In this document: in pieces, positions 36,924 to 45,890 of the stretch
Layout: each line of letters starts with the position of its first letter
Position numbering within the stretch: the stretch's first letter is position 1
DNA from: Anaerolineales bacterium
GTDB lineage: Bacteria > Chloroflexota > Anaerolineae > Anaerolineales > Villigracilaceae
Direction: 5' to 3'
Assembly (NCBI GenBank): GCA_025056175.1
Contig: JANWWK010000064.1
Span: 62,001 to 126,000 of the forward strand
Length of the DNA: 64,000 nt
The notes under the pieces: generated by a model
Database searches by the model: none
What the model was told of the DNA's origin: nothing
Seen by the model: the letters and a program-made list of their open reading frames with translations, nothing else
Translations under genes and position numbers: made by a program

Positions 36924-37925
36924 ATGACCGCTACGTTTGCGCTCACGCCCGTCCACACCTGCGCCGCGCCGGGCCGGATGCGTCCGCTGAACGTGTTACG
37001 TGACCTGCCCGCCGTGGCCGACCTGATTGAGTTGTGCTTCCAGGAGACGCTCGACCCGGAAGGCCGCAGTTACATTGACCAGATGCGCCGCAATGGACAG
37101 GATTCAGGTTTTCTGGATTGGGCGCCGCGCGTCATCGAAAGCGTTTCTCTGCCACTTTCGGGCTTCGTGTGGGAAGATGAGGGGCAGATTGTTGGCAACG
37201 TCAGCCTGGTGCCGTTCCACAAACGGGGTCGCAAAATTTTCATGATTGCCAACGTTGCCACGCACCCAAATTATCGCCGCCAGGGCATTGCCCGGGCGCT
37301 GATGGAAGCAACTCTTTTGCGGGCGCGAGACAAACACGCTACTTCGATTTGGCTGCACGTGCGGCAAGATAACCCGGGCGCGATTGCGCTCTATCGCGAT
37401 TTGGGATTTTACGAACGCGCTCGCCGCACGACCTGGTACGCGACGCCTGGCGGCCTGCCGCCTGAATCCAAACGCCGTGCGGGCATCAGCATCCGCCCAC
37501 CCTCTTCGTGGGATTGGCCACAGCAAAACCACTGGCTCGAAACAGCTTACCCCACAGCGCTGGATTGGTACTTTGCTCAACGGTGGAAGTCGCTCCGGCC
37601 AGGCCTGTTTCACCGCTTCTACCGTTTTCTGGCAGATATAGACGTCCTGCAATGGGCGGCCTATCGGGACGGGCAGTTGGGGGCTGTTCTTTCCTGTCAG
37701 CGCACAAATGGCCGCAGCGATACGCTCTGGTTGGCAGCTCCTCGCCGTCCGGACCCGGAATTGTTGACCGGCCTGCTGCTGCATGCCCGCCATGCTTTGG
37801 CCGAACGGCACAGCCTGATGCTGGAATTTCCCACCGGACCGGCGGATGAATCGCTGCGCGCGGCCGGGTTCATCCCCCAGCGCACGCTGGTCTGGATGGA
37901 AGCGCCTGGTGCGCAACCGCGCTGA
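36924..37925 (+). CDS. GNAT family N-acetyltransferase
   Basis: A 333-aa acetyl-CoA-dependent acyltransferase. The N-terminal GNAT fold (about 20-175) has the acetyl-CoA loop [19 protein letters not shown] and the following [17 protein letters not shown] strand. Residues 190-330 form a second region with GNAT-like secondary structure but no intact pyrophosphate loop, so it may be a degenerate second domain. The substrate is unknown. The start has no Shine-Dalgarno sequence, consistent with the leaderless promoter. It is divergent from clpC. Confidence 0.85.
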   Translation: MTATFALTPVHTCAAPGRMRPLNVLRDLPAVADLIELCFQETLDPEGRSYIDQMRRNGQDSGFLDWAPRVIESVSLPLSGFVWEDEGQIVGNVSLVPFHKRGRKIFMIANVATHPNYRRQGIARALMEATLLRARDKHATSIWLHVRQDNPGAIALYRDLGFYERARRTTWYATPGGLPPESKRRAGISIRPPSSWDWPQQNHWLETAYPTALDWYFAQRWKSLRPGLFHRFYRFLADIDVLQWAAYRDGQLGAVLSCQRTNGRSDTLWLAAPRRPDPELLTGLLLHARHALAERHSLMLEFPTGPADESLRAAGFIPQRTLVWMEAPGAQPR

Positions 37926-37969
37926 AGGTCTGCACGCACGACAAAACACACAACGAAAAGGAAAGCAAC

Positions 37970-38341
37970 ATGAGTCGTTTTTTCTTACGCTGGCTGATTA
38001 ACGCAGTGGCGCTGTATGCTGCCGTGGCTCTCGTGCCTGGAATCACCGCCCAATCTACCAACTGGCTGTCTTTTTTGTGGCTGGCACTGATTTTTGGACT
38101 GCTCAATGCCCTGCTGCGCCCCCTGCTCAAACTGCTCACCTGTCCCCTCATCCTGCTCACGCTTGGCCTGTTCACGCTGGTCATCAACACGTTCCTGTTC
38201 TGGCTGGCAGGGCTGGTGGGGACGAACTTTGGTGTCGGCTTCACGGTGGATGGGTTCTGGCCGGCCTTTTGGGGTGGGTTGATGGTCAGCGTGGTGAGTG
38301 TGGCACTGACGCTGCTTTTCAAAGAGGATAAGAAAAAGTAA
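37970..38341 (+). CDS. Phage holin family (4-TM) small membrane protein
   Basis: A 123-aa protein with four hydrophobic helices starting MSRFFLRWLINAVALYAAVA and ending with a basic tail KEDKKK. The conserved loop FGLLNALLRPLLKLLTCPL is typical of the chromosomal holin superfamily IV/DUF360-like proteins widespread in bacteria outside prophages. No phage genes are near, so a lysis role is unlikely. Ribosome site AAAGGAAAG. It follows the GNAT gene by 44 bases. Confidence 0.8.
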   Translation: MSRFFLRWLINAVALYAAVALVPGITAQSTNWLSFLWLALIFGLLNALLRPLLKLLTCPLILLTLGLFTLVINTFLFWLAGLVGTNFGVGFTVDGFWPAFWGGLMVSVVSVALTLLFKEDKKK

Positions 38342-38389
38342 ATTCAGTTGAGGGAGGGGAAAACAAGAACCGTTTCAACGCGCGCGGCT

Positions 38390-39064
38390 TCAGGGAGAAG
38401 AGAAGTTGTTCAGCACCGCTTTCAGCGCGCGCACGCCCGCGCCTGGTCCGTGCGGGTGCTTGAACACGGCATTGCCAGCCACGAAGGCATTCGCCCCGGC
38501 GGCAATCAGTTGCGGCAGAGTGGCTTCGGCGACGCCGCCATCCACTTCCAGCCAGGCAGAAGATTGAATGGCAGCAAGCATTCGGCGGATTTCTGCAATT
38601 TTCGGCAGCGTTTCCGGCAGGAACGATTGCGCCCCAAAGCCGGGATTGACGGTCATCACCAGCACCAAATCGGCCAGGGGCAGAACTTCTTTGAGCAAGA
38701 CGGCGGGCGTGCCAGGGTTGAGCGTTACGCCAGGACGGACGCCCAAAGCTCGAATCTGTTGCAGGGTACGATGCAGATGCGGGCAGGTTTCCACATGAAC
38801 GGTCAACCGGTCGGCGCCGGCGCGGGCAAAGGCTTCTAAATAACGTTCCGGCTGCTCAATCATCAGATGAACATCCAGCGGAAGCCGGGTAGCGCGGCGG
38901 CAGGCTTCGACGACCAGCGGGCCAATCGTCATATTCGGAACGAAATGACCATCCATCACGTCCAGGTGAATCCAATCCGCGCCAGCTTCTTCGGCGGCGC
39001 GGATTTCTTCGCCCAGGCGGGTGAAATCGGCAGACAGTATAGAAGGAGCGAGAACGAAAGGCAT
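38390..39064 (-). CDS. rpe: Ribulose-phosphate 3-epimerase
   Basis: A 224-aa TIM-barrel enzyme of the pentose phosphate pathway. The start at 39064 (MPFVLAPSILSADFTRLGEE) follows the kinase stop by a single base. Signatures: APSILSADF, HLDVMDGHFVPNMTIGP with metal-binding His and Asp, DVHLMIEQPERY, VMTVNPGFGAQSFLP, and EVDGGV near the end. Co-transcription with the Ser/Thr kinase is likely; in many bacteria rpe lies in a cluster with prpC/pkn and rsgA, so the kinase-rpe neighbourhood is a partial version of that cluster. Confidence 0.95.
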   Translation of the reverse strand: MPFVLAPSILSADFTRLGEEIRAAEEAGADWIHLDVMDGHFVPNMTIGPLVVEACRRATRLPLDVHLMIEQPERYLEAFARAGADRLTVHVETCPHLHRTLQQIRALGVRPGVTLNPGTPAVLLKEVLPLADLVLVMTVNPGFGAQSFLPETLPKIAEIRRMLAAIQSSAWLEVDGGVAEATLPQLIAAGANAFVAGNAVFKHPHGPGAGVRALKAVLNNFSSP

Positions 39065-39065
39065 A

Positions 39066-40145
39066 TTAACGCGGATTGAGCAGGGTGCCAATCACATACA
39101 ACCACCATGGGATAAGGCCGCCCACTGCTGCAAGGGCAATCAACCCCAGAAAAACGCTTATCCAGTCAATGCCGCCAAGCGGCTCTTCGGCAGGTGGCGG
39201 TGGGGGTTCGGGACGAGGGGAGCGCGCGCGCGTTTTGGCCGAAACTGCCGGAGCGGCCACCGTTTCCGCCTGGGGTTCCACAGGGGGCGGCGGCGGGGTC
39301 AACCGCACAGCAGGCGATTTTTGCGCCTGTCCAAAAGTCATCAACACACGCCCTAACTGGTCGGCAGTGCGGTAACGCGCAGCCGGTTCTTTCGAGAGGA
39401 CCTTGAGGATGATTTGTTCCAGTTCGGGCGTAATGGCCGGATTGAGCTGGCTGGGCGGCTGGGGCGCCATTTCCCGATGCAGGCGCGCCAGGGTTTCTGC
39501 CGTGCGCGCAACAAACGGCGGACGCCCGGTAAGCAGCTCATACATCACCACGCCCAGCGAATAGACATCCGATGCCGGGGAAGGCGCCTGCCCGGCGGCC
39601 TGTTCGGGGGAAAAATAGAGAGGCGACCCCCATACGACTTCGTTCTGCTCTTCGGGATGGATGGCGGCCACCGCGCGCGCGATGCCGAAATCGGTCACTT
39701 TCAGCCGCCGGTCGGGGGTGACGAGCATGTTGTGCGGCTTGACGTCACAATGCACCAGCCCGGCACGGTGGGCGTATCCCAACCCGGCGCACGCCTGCAC
39801 CATCAGCGGAATGGCGTCTTCGGGGCTGAACTTGCCCAAATTCTCAATCATCGTTTTCAGGTTGGTGCCAGGCACAAACTCCATCACGATGAACAGCTGT
39901 CCCTGGTCAAACCCGAAATCATGGACTGTGACGATGTTGGGGTGCGAAAGGTTGGCCGCGGCCTTTGCTTCCTGGCGGAAACGAATTTGAAAATCCTTAT
40001 CGGCAGAATAATCGGCGCGCAGCACTTTCACGGCCACGAAGCGCTCCAACATCAGGTCGCGGGCGCGATAAACCTGCGCCATGCCGCCGGAGCCGAGCGG
40101 CTGGAGAATCTGGTAGCGGTTGTTGAGCAGGGCAGGCGTGGTCAT
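39066..40145 (-). CDS. Serine/threonine protein kinase (PknB-type)
   Basis: A 359-aa kinase. The catalytic domain (about 10-270) has GSGGMAQVY, ATP-lysine Lys40, catalytic loop HCDVKPHN (132-139), DFG at 152-154 and SPEQAAG. The loop has Cys133 where RD kinases have Arg, so activation-loop phosphorylation may not be the main switch. A Pro-rich linker (RLTPPPPPVEPQ) leads to one transmembrane helix near the C-terminus (VFLGLIALAAVGGLIPWWLY), with only a few residues outside, so there are no PASTA repeats. rpe follows at once. Confidence 0.92.
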   Translation of the reverse strand: MTTPALLNNRYQILQPLGSGGMAQVYRARDLMLERFVAVKVLRADYSADKDFQIRFRQEAKAAANLSHPNIVTVHDFGFDQGQLFIVMEFVPGTNLKTMIENLGKFSPEDAIPLMVQACAGLGYAHRAGLVHCDVKPHNMLVTPDRRLKVTDFGIARAVAAIHPEEQNEVVWGSPLYFSPEQAAGQAPSPASDVYSLGVVMYELLTGRPPFVARTAETLARLHREMAPQPPSQLNPAITPELEQIILKVLSKEPAARYRTADQLGRVLMTFGQAQKSPAVRLTPPPPPVEPQAETVAAPAVSAKTRARSPRPEPPPPPAEEPLGGIDWISVFLGLIALAAVGGLIPWWLYVIGTLLNPR

Positions 40146-40194
40146 AGTGCGGGAATTATATCACCAGCAGACGATACCCTGCCCCCTGACCAAT

Positions 40195-41241
40195 TCAAGT
40201 TTCCTGCTGACCGCGATGATTACGTAAAACGTTGAATCCCACCATTACTTTACGCTGTTCATCCCATAAACGGTATTGGAGCGATTTGAGACTGCGCCAA
40301 AGGGTGAGCGGACGTACCTGTTGGAAAATTGAATGTTCGCGCTGAACCTTGGGCAAATAATAATTGGGAATGCGCGGGCTGAGATGATGAATATGATGGT
40401 AACCGATATTGCCCGTAAACCAATTCAGTATGGCGGGCAGTTTGTAATACGAACTGCCAAGTAATCCGGCTTTGTAAAAATCCCAATTTGCCTGACGTTC
40501 CCAATACGTGCCATCGAAGTTGTGTTGAACATAGAATAACCATAGCCCGGCGGTAGAAGCAATTGCCAACAAGGGCAATTGCACAGCGAGAAAGGCCTTC
40601 CAACCAACCAGCCAGATAAGCAGGCTGATGACGACAGCCAAGGCAATGTTGGTGTAAATCACGCTGGCGCGCTCACGCTTTCCCGTTCCGGGCAGCCAAA
40701 AGCGATGGGAAATCGCAAAAACGTAGAAGGGGATGATGGTCAGCAGGATAAGCGGATGGCGCATGAGACGATAGCCCAGCCGGGCATACCAGGGTTTGCT
40801 GCGATACTCCTCCACCGTCCAGGTCGGCACATCGCCCACGCCACGTTTATCCAGATTCCCGGCAGTGGCGTGATGAACCGAATGGTCGTGCTTCCAGTAG
40901 TCATAGGGAGTGAAGACAATCACCCCCAAGGTGCGGCCAACCCAATCGTTAGCAGCTTTGGATCGGAAGAACGCGCCGTGACAGCAATCGTGAAACAAGA
41001 TGAAAGCGCGCACCATAAAGCCAGCGGCCAAAACAATGACGAGAAGAGTCACCCAGTAGGGAAAGTGGTTGAACGTATAAACCGCAAGCGCCCATAATCC
41101 CAAAAAAGGCAGCAGCGTATTGAACAACTGCCAGACACTGTATGAAAGGCTCGGTTTTTGATAACGGTTAAGAACGGCGCGAATCGCATCGCGGTGCGCC
41201 TCGATTTGGCGCGTAAAATCTTGCATGGCTGGCATTTGCAT
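40195..41241 (-). CDS. Fatty acid desaturase
   Basis: A 348-aa membrane di-iron desaturase. The start Met at 41241 (MQMPAMQDFTRQIEAHRD) is chosen because GGAGG lies just upstream; the TTG at 41259 would swallow it. All three histidine boxes are present: HDCCHG (84-89), HDHSVHH (118-124) and HHIHH (about 282). Four membrane helices surround them (for example LLPFLGLWALAVYTF). The HDHSVHH/HHIHH type is that of acyl-lipid DesA/omega-6 enzymes, so it probably introduces double bonds into membrane lipids. An oxygen-dependent enzyme implies at least some oxygen exposure. Confidence 0.92.
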   Translation of the reverse strand: MQMPAMQDFTRQIEAHRDAIRAVLNRYQKPSLSYSVWQLFNTLLPFLGLWALAVYTFNHFPYWVTLLVIVLAAGFMVRAFILFHDCCHGAFFRSKAANDWVGRTLGVIVFTPYDYWKHDHSVHHATAGNLDKRGVGDVPTWTVEEYRSKPWYARLGYRLMRHPLILLTIIPFYVFAISHRFWLPGTGKRERASVIYTNIALAVVISLLIWLVGWKAFLAVQLPLLAIASTAGLWLFYVQHNFDGTYWERQANWDFYKAGLLGSSYYKLPAILNWFTGNIGYHHIHHLSPRIPNYYLPKVQREHSIFQQVRPLTLWRSLKSLQYRLWDEQRKVMVGFNVLRNHRGQQET

Positions 41242-41523
41242 ACGTTCCTCCGCGAACAAACGAGAGGTGTTTTTGATGTGGAACGCCCTTCGGGCGAGTC
41301 ATGGACAGAGATTGACAACAAAAATTCCTGATTCGATTGTACAAACAAAATGGACGTTTCGCCTCATGATGTATTGTGATTGATAGCAAAATGATAGCCA
41401 TATTACTGGAAAATTTGTTCGATTTCCATGCACGGCTCTTGCCGGAAATGAGGAAAGCATGTAAATTAACGCATGTCGCCGGCGCACCGCCAGGCAACCG
41501 GCTTGTAGGAAGGAGAGAATATC
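41242..41523. other. Divergent intergenic region, desaturase/HerA-partner
   Basis: 282 bp without a gene. TTGACA at 41312-41317 and TACAAA-type boxes are present, but spacing is poor on both strands. A short palindrome CGCCCTTCGGGCG lies near 41284-41296. An AAGGAGAG ribosome site at about 41509-41516 serves the gene at 41524. No RNA motif was recognised. Confidence 0.4.
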
Positions 41524-42114
41524 ATGCCATCCCCTATCGAAATTGGACGCCTGTTGCGCGCCGGCACAACCGGCTTCGTCGCGGGCTGTTCGGTCTCGCA
41601 GTTTGATGCCCCTTCCTTTGGCGCACTCGTCCGTGCGCCGCTGGGAGAAGCCTACCACGTCTATGGCCTGATTTACGACATCCACATTGACGATGACGGC
41701 CTGGTGCGTCAACTGGTCACTGCTGAAAACGTCAGCCCGGAAGTGATGAAAGACAATCGGGAGCGACGGATTGTGCCGGTCGAAATGTCGGTATTATCGG
41801 TGGGCTACGAACAAGAGGGGCGGGTATTTCATCTCTTGCCGCCACGCCCCCCCTTGAGCCTGGATGTGATTTACCTGTGCAACGACACCGAAGTCAGACG
41901 CTTTACATCCAGCGGACGATTCGGTTATTTTCGACACATTCTACGCGTCAACGATGCCCCTCTCGGCGAAATTCTGGCGGCACACATACAACAAGCCAGC
42001 GCAGCCAACCCGCCGGCATGGAAAGACCAGGCCATCCAGGAACTGATTGCGCTCCTGCGCGATGACTACCCCACGCTGATGAGCGTTTTGAGCGCGCTGG
42101 GTGAAATCGTTTGA
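41524..42114 (+). CDS. HerA-associated protein, function unknown (HAS-barrel-like)
   Basis: A 196-aa protein without a recognised catalytic motif. The N-terminal half is beta-rich (IGRLLRAGTTGFVAGCSVSQ, FGALVRAPLGEAYHVYGLIY), and resembles the HAS-barrel that begins HerA proteins. The second half is helical (AIQELIALLRDDYPTLMSVL). The HerA-family ATPase follows 94 bases later, whose own N-terminus has a similar barrel pattern (SFVVIDSGNYRFYGLVTDLR). Paired genes of this kind would give a heteromeric or split DNA-translocase complex (inference). Confidence 0.5.
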   Translation: MPSPIEIGRLLRAGTTGFVAGCSVSQFDAPSFGALVRAPLGEAYHVYGLIYDIHIDDDGLVRQLVTAENVSPEVMKDNRERRIVPVEMSVLSVGYEQEGRVFHLLPPRPPLSLDVIYLCNDTEVRRFTSSGRFGYFRHILRVNDAPLGEILAAHIQQASAANPPAWKDQAIQELIALLRDDYPTLMSVLSALGEIV

Positions 42115-42208
42115 CCACAGCAGCAACAGAACATAACGGAGAGAGCGTGACGGTCAAAAAGGCTTCTATCCCGCAAAGCCACAACCGTCGCAGACAAAGG
42201 ATTTGGTT

Positions 42209-43909
42209 ATGACGAACAATCCACAAATCGGCTATATCATCGGTGGGGGGTTGAAGGAGTCGTTCTCCGCGCGCCTGACCGTTGACCCACTCACCGTTCA
42301 GGAAGGCAGCTTCGTGGTGATAGATAGTGGCAACTACCGCTTCTATGGATTGGTCACCGACCTGCGTTTGGGCGCAACCGACCCGCGCTTTGCCGATGAA
42401 CCATCCGAAACGCGCTTGCGGCCCGCCCTGGCAAAAGCCCTGCACGGACAAACGCTCTACACCAACCTGGAAATTTTACCGGCGCTGATGCTCGAACGCG
42501 GTCCCGACCCGGCCTCGCCCGCATACAAACGCTGGCGCGCCGAACAACGCGAAGAGCCGCGCCCCGTGCCGGTCAAAACCGTCCCTGCGCACCATGCTCC
42601 GGTCGCCCTGGCAGACCAGACTGACATCGCTGCCATCTTCGGCGACCCGGACAAAGAAGGCAACTTCATCATCGGCTACACCCGCGAGCAGGGACACCCG
42701 GTCTGCATCAACCTGGAGAAGTTCGTGCAGCGTTCGTCGGGTGTCTTTGGCGCCACCGGCACGGGCAAATCGTTTCTTACGCGCATTGTCCTGGCCGGGC
42801 TGATGAAGTATGACCGCGCCTCGGTGCTGGTGCTGGATATGCACAACGAATACGGCTTCGATGACGTGGCTTCCGACACCAAACAAACCATCACCGGTCT
42901 GCAAACCAGGTTTCGGACCAAAGTGCAGGTCGTGGGGTTGGGCGCCGGCGCCAAAATTCGCGGCCAAATGCCTTCGTTCAACCTGGAAATTCCGATGGAC
43001 GAAATCAGCACGGGTGATGTGGAAACGCTCAGCCGCGAACTCAACCTGCGCGAAACCGCCCCCACTGTGTTGAGCGCGCTATTCACGTCCTTCCGCACGC
43101 ACTGGTTTGCCCGCTTCCGCGCCATGAACCGGGAAGAAGTGGAGTACGAAGACGAAAAAGGCCGGATGAAGCGCCAGCCGCATCCCGACAGCGTGGCGGC
43201 GTGGGCACTGGCAAACGGCGTGAACGTGATGGCTGCCGAAGCCCTGCACGACAAACTGCGCCGCCTGTTTGATAAGCCTTACATCGTCGAAACCCCTGCT
43301 ACCGATAGCGTGGCCCAAATCATTCAATCGCTCGAAGCCGGGCGACACGTGATTCTCTCGTTTGGTGATTACGAGAGCGACCTGGATTACCTGTTCGTCT
43401 CCAACCTGCTGACCCGCAAAATCCGCGAAGCGTGGGAACGGCGCACCAACGAATTCCGCTCGCACGGCGGCAGAGAACCGCGTCCGCTGGTGATTGTGGT
43501 GGAGGAAGCCCACAAACTGCTCAACCGCGAAATGGCCGCCCAAACCGCCTTCGCCACCATTGCCCGCGAGTTGCGGAAATACTACGTCACCCTGTTGATT
43601 GTAGACCAGCGCCCCTCGCAAATTTACGATGAAGTCATGTCGCAGCTCGGCACGCGCATCAGCGGCTGGCTCGGCGATGACCTGGATATTCAGGCCGTAC
43701 TGGCGGGTCTTTCGGGGCGCGATTCCCTGCGCGGTATGCTGGCGCGGTTGCAGCCCAAAGAAGAAGTGCTGCTGCTGGGTTGGGGCGTTCCCATGCCTTT
43801 GCCGGTTCGTTCACGCCGCTACGATGACAATTTCTGGCGCGAACTGCTCGGCAAAGAGAACAAGCCCACCGAATGGGAACTGAAACAGACCCTGGGCTTT
43901 GAGACATAA
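42209..43909 (+). CDS. HerA-family DNA translocase ATPase
   Basis: A 566-aa ATPase of the HerA/FtsK superfamily. The ATG at 42209 (MTNNPQIGYIIGGGLKESFS) follows AAAGGAT; a TTG at 42203 is also in frame. An N-terminal barrel (1-95), Walker A GATGTGKS (181-188), LDMHNEYGFDD, Walker B LVIVVEEAHKLL (about 427-438) and the arginine-finger region DLLIVDQRPSQI-like VTLLIVDQRPSQIYDEV are all present. HerA hexamers pump DNA, usually with the NurA nuclease in end resection or with other effectors in phage defence. No NurA-like gene is adjacent. Confidence 0.85.
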   Translation: MTNNPQIGYIIGGGLKESFSARLTVDPLTVQEGSFVVIDSGNYRFYGLVTDLRLGATDPRFADEPSETRLRPALAKALHGQTLYTNLEILPALMLERGPDPASPAYKRWRAEQREEPRPVPVKTVPAHHAPVALADQTDIAAIFGDPDKEGNFIIGYTREQGHPVCINLEKFVQRSSGVFGATGTGKSFLTRIVLAGLMKYDRASVLVLDMHNEYGFDDVASDTKQTITGLQTRFRTKVQVVGLGAGAKIRGQMPSFNLEIPMDEISTGDVETLSRELNLRETAPTVLSALFTSFRTHWFARFRAMNREEVEYEDEKGRMKRQPHPDSVAAWALANGVNVMAAEALHDKLRRLFDKPYIVETPATDSVAQIIQSLEAGRHVILSFGDYESDLDYLFVSNLLTRKIREAWERRTNEFRSHGGREPRPLVIVVEEAHKLLNREMAAQTAFATIARELRKYYVTLLIVDQRPSQIYDEVMSQLGTRISGWLGDDLDIQAVLAGLSGRDSLRGMLARLQPKEEVLLLGWGVPMPLPVRSRRYDDNFWRELLGKENKPTEWELKQTLGFET

Positions 43910-43939
43910 CACAAAATACCCGAAGCACAACTTTAACAA

Positions 43940-43968
43940 TTGGCTAAAATCCCCAAATGTAATATAAT
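43940..43968 (+). promoter_or_regulatory. Promoter of the candidate ncRNA
   Basis: TTGGCT (43940-43945), 17-base spacer, perfect TATAAT (43963-43968). Transcription should start near 43975. No open reading frame with a ribosome site follows for over 220 bases. Confidence 0.7.
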
Positions 43969-43974
43969 ACGGCC

Positions 43975-44118
43975 TCGCGGTTGCGGGCGAATTTGCAATT
44001 CGCCCCCGCGATTTCCAAAGGCACTCACCTGCCCTGTCCGTGTCAGACAAGAAGAGCCACACCCCCTGCGGCAGCCCTTGTTGGACGACAGGGCGGGGCC
44101 TTTTAAGCCCCCGCAACA
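43975..44118 (+). ncRNA. Candidate structured non-coding RNA
   Basis: About 144 bases with its own strong promoter and a second promoter for the next gene behind it. The 5' and 3' ends pair: GTTGCGGG (43980-43987) with CCCGCAAC (44109-44116). Inside are a hairpin GGGCGAATT-TGC-AATTCGCCC (43985-44005, competing with the closing stem), a stem CCTGCCCTGTC (44028-44038) / GACAGGGCGGG (44087-44097), and GGGGC/GCCCC at the 3' end. End-to-end pairing and size suit a free-standing RNA. I could not match it to SRP, 6S, tmRNA or RNase P RNA: the SRP GGAAGGAAGCAG core and the RNase P GAGGAAAGTCC core are absent. A long leader of the nnr gene is the alternative. Confidence 0.5.
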
Positions 44119-44131
44119 CACGGAAAACGGA

Positions 44132-44160
44132 TTGACTTTTCGGGCAGATGAATTTAGGAT
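44132..44160 (+). promoter_or_regulatory. Promoter of the NAD(P)HX repair gene
   Basis: TTGACT (44132-44137), 17-base spacer, TAGGAT (44155-44160). The ATG is at 44199, with a GAGGAGAG ribosome site before it. Confidence 0.65.
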
Positions 44161-44198
44161 TGCGGCATCCGATTTTTGCAAAACAGAGGAGAGCTACG

Positions 44199-45845
44199 AT
44201 GAAACTCGTCAGCGTGGCGGAAATGCGCGCCATTGAACAGGAGGCCAATGCCAGCGGCCTGAGTTACGCTCAAATGATGGAAAACGCCGGTCGTGGACTT
44301 GCCAGTGAAGTAGCAAATTTCTTAAGGGATAACACACCACCAGCGCAAAGCGACATCCCCGCCGAAGCACTCGGCCTGGTAGGACCAGGCAATAACGGCG
44401 GCGATACGCTGGTGGCGCTGGCAGCGCTGGCCGCACAAGGCTGGAAAACGCGCGCCTACCTGGTGCGACGAAAGGCCGAAGCTGACGCACTGGTGGAACG
44501 GCTGCGAAAGCATGGCGGGGAAGTGGTCTCTGCAACGCAGGATTCAGACTACACCCAATTGCGCCATCTCCTCGAGAACGCCGATGTCGTCCTGGATGGC
44601 GTTCTCGGCACAGGCACACAACTGCCGCTCAAGCCAGAAATCGCCACCGTGCTGCAGGCCGTCAATCAGGCACTCTCCGAGCTGGCCATGCCGCCTTACG
44701 TCGTGGCAGTAGATTGTCCCTCTGGGGTAGATTGTGATAGTGGGCAGGCCGCGCCGGAAGTCATCCCGGCCAGCGTTACGGTGTGCATGGCTGCCGTCAA
44801 ACGCGGTCTGTTGAACCTGCCGGCCTTTGAACTCGCTGGCGAATTGCGCGTGACCGACATCGGCCTGGATGAGGAAATGCCCTCCTGGAAGAACATCCGC
44901 CATTTTGTAGCCGACTCAGAAATGGTCAGCGAGCTGCTGCCCGCCCGGCCTGCCGACGCGCACAAAGGCACCTTTGGAACTTTGCTGGTGACTGCCGGGT
45001 CAGTCGGTTACACCGGCGCGGCGCTCCTGGCAGGCAAATCGGCTTACCGCGCCGGGGTCGGCCTGGTGCAGATGGCTGTTCCGGGCGCGCTGCACCCCAT
45101 TCTGGCCGGCGCTTTCCCCGAAGCCACCTGGATTTTACTCCCCACCGAAAAAGGCGTTATCGCTGAACACGCTGCCGAAATCTTGCTCAAGAACCTGGAG
45201 CGCGCCACCGCGCTGTTACTGGGACCCGGATTGGGAAACGAAGAAACCACCGGAAAATTTCTCGAAGCCCTGCTCAACGGCACGGGTGGAAAGAAACCCG
45301 CCGCGCCCATCGGCTTCGTTCGCCGCGATGCGGCTCAGACCGAAACTGGCGTCACCGCGACTCTGCCGCCCATGGTGATAGATGCCGATGGTCTGCGTCA
45401 CCTGTCGAAACTGAGCGAATGGCACAAACGCCTGCCCCCCGAAAGCATTCTGACCCCGCATCCCGGCGAAATGGCCGCCCTGACCGGCCTGGAAAAAGAC
45501 CAGATTCAAGCCAACCGGCTGACGATTGCCGCAGAATACGCCGCAGCGTGGGGACATGTGGTGGTTCTCAAAGGCGCATTCACCGTTATCGCCGCACCAG
45601 ATGGACGCACCACGCTCATTCCGGTTGCCACCCCGGCCCTGGCACGCGCCGGAACAGGGGATGTGCTGGCCGGGCTGATTGGCGGCCTGCGGGCGCAGGG
45701 CCTCTCAGCCTATGAGGCAGCAGTGGCCGGCGCCTGGATTCACGCCCAGGCCGGGCTCAAAGCCGCTGAAACGGTTGGCGCGGAGGCTGCGGTGCTGGCC
45801 GGAGATGTGATGGAAACCATCGGCGCAGTGTTGAGCGGTTTGTAA
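44199..45845 (+). CDS. nnr: Bifunctional NAD(P)H-hydrate epimerase / ADP-dependent dehydratase
   Basis: A 548-aa repair enzyme that returns damaged hydrated NAD(P)H to use. The start at 44199 (MKLVSVAEMRAIEQEANASG) has a clear ribosome site, whereas the frame from 44148 crosses the promoter. The N-terminal YjeF_N epimerase domain (about 1-225) has LVGPGNNGGDTLVALAAL and VVAVDCPSGVDCDSG. The C-terminal ribokinase-like dehydratase (about 255-545) has KGTFGTLLVTAGSVGYTGAA, LGPGLGNEETT, LTPHPGEMAALTG and ARAGTGDVLAGLIGGL. Both halves look intact. It is followed by tpiA. Confidence 0.94.
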   Translation: MKLVSVAEMRAIEQEANASGLSYAQMMENAGRGLASEVANFLRDNTPPAQSDIPAEALGLVGPGNNGGDTLVALAALAAQGWKTRAYLVRRKAEADALVERLRKHGGEVVSATQDSDYTQLRHLLENADVVLDGVLGTGTQLPLKPEIATVLQAVNQALSELAMPPYVVAVDCPSGVDCDSGQAAPEVIPASVTVCMAAVKRGLLNLPAFELAGELRVTDIGLDEEMPSWKNIRHFVADSEMVSELLPARPADAHKGTFGTLLVTAGSVGYTGAALLAGKSAYRAGVGLVQMAVPGALHPILAGAFPEATWILLPTEKGVIAEHAAEILLKNLERATALLLGPGLGNEETTGKFLEALLNGTGGKKPAAPIGFVRRDAAQTETGVTATLPPMVIDADGLRHLSKLSEWHKRLPPESILTPHPGEMAALTGLEKDQIQANRLTIAAEYAAAWGHVVVLKGAFTVIAAPDGRTTLIPVATPALARAGTGDVLAGLIGGLRAQGLSAYEAAVAGAWIHAQAGLKAAETVGAEAAVLAGDVMETIGAVLSGL

Positions 45846-45855
45846 GTTCTTCGGA

Positions 45856-45861
45856 TATAAT
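45856..45861 (+). promoter_or_regulatory. -10 box of tpiA
   Basis: A perfect TATAAT 29 bases before the tpiA ATG. The best -35 candidate is TTGAGC at 45831-45836, 19 bases away and suboptimal. Confidence 0.5.
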
Positions 45862-45890
45862 CGAGAAAAAATTCACAAGAGGAAAATCTC

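Noticed and set aside
37970-38341. Prophage remnant because of a holin-like gene
   Set aside because: No lysin, structural or integrase gene is near; this protein family is widely chromosomal.
43975-44118. SRP 4.5S, 6S or RNase P RNA
   Set aside because: Signature loops (GGAAGGAAGCAG, GAGGAAAGTCC) and the long single-hairpin plan of 6S are absent.
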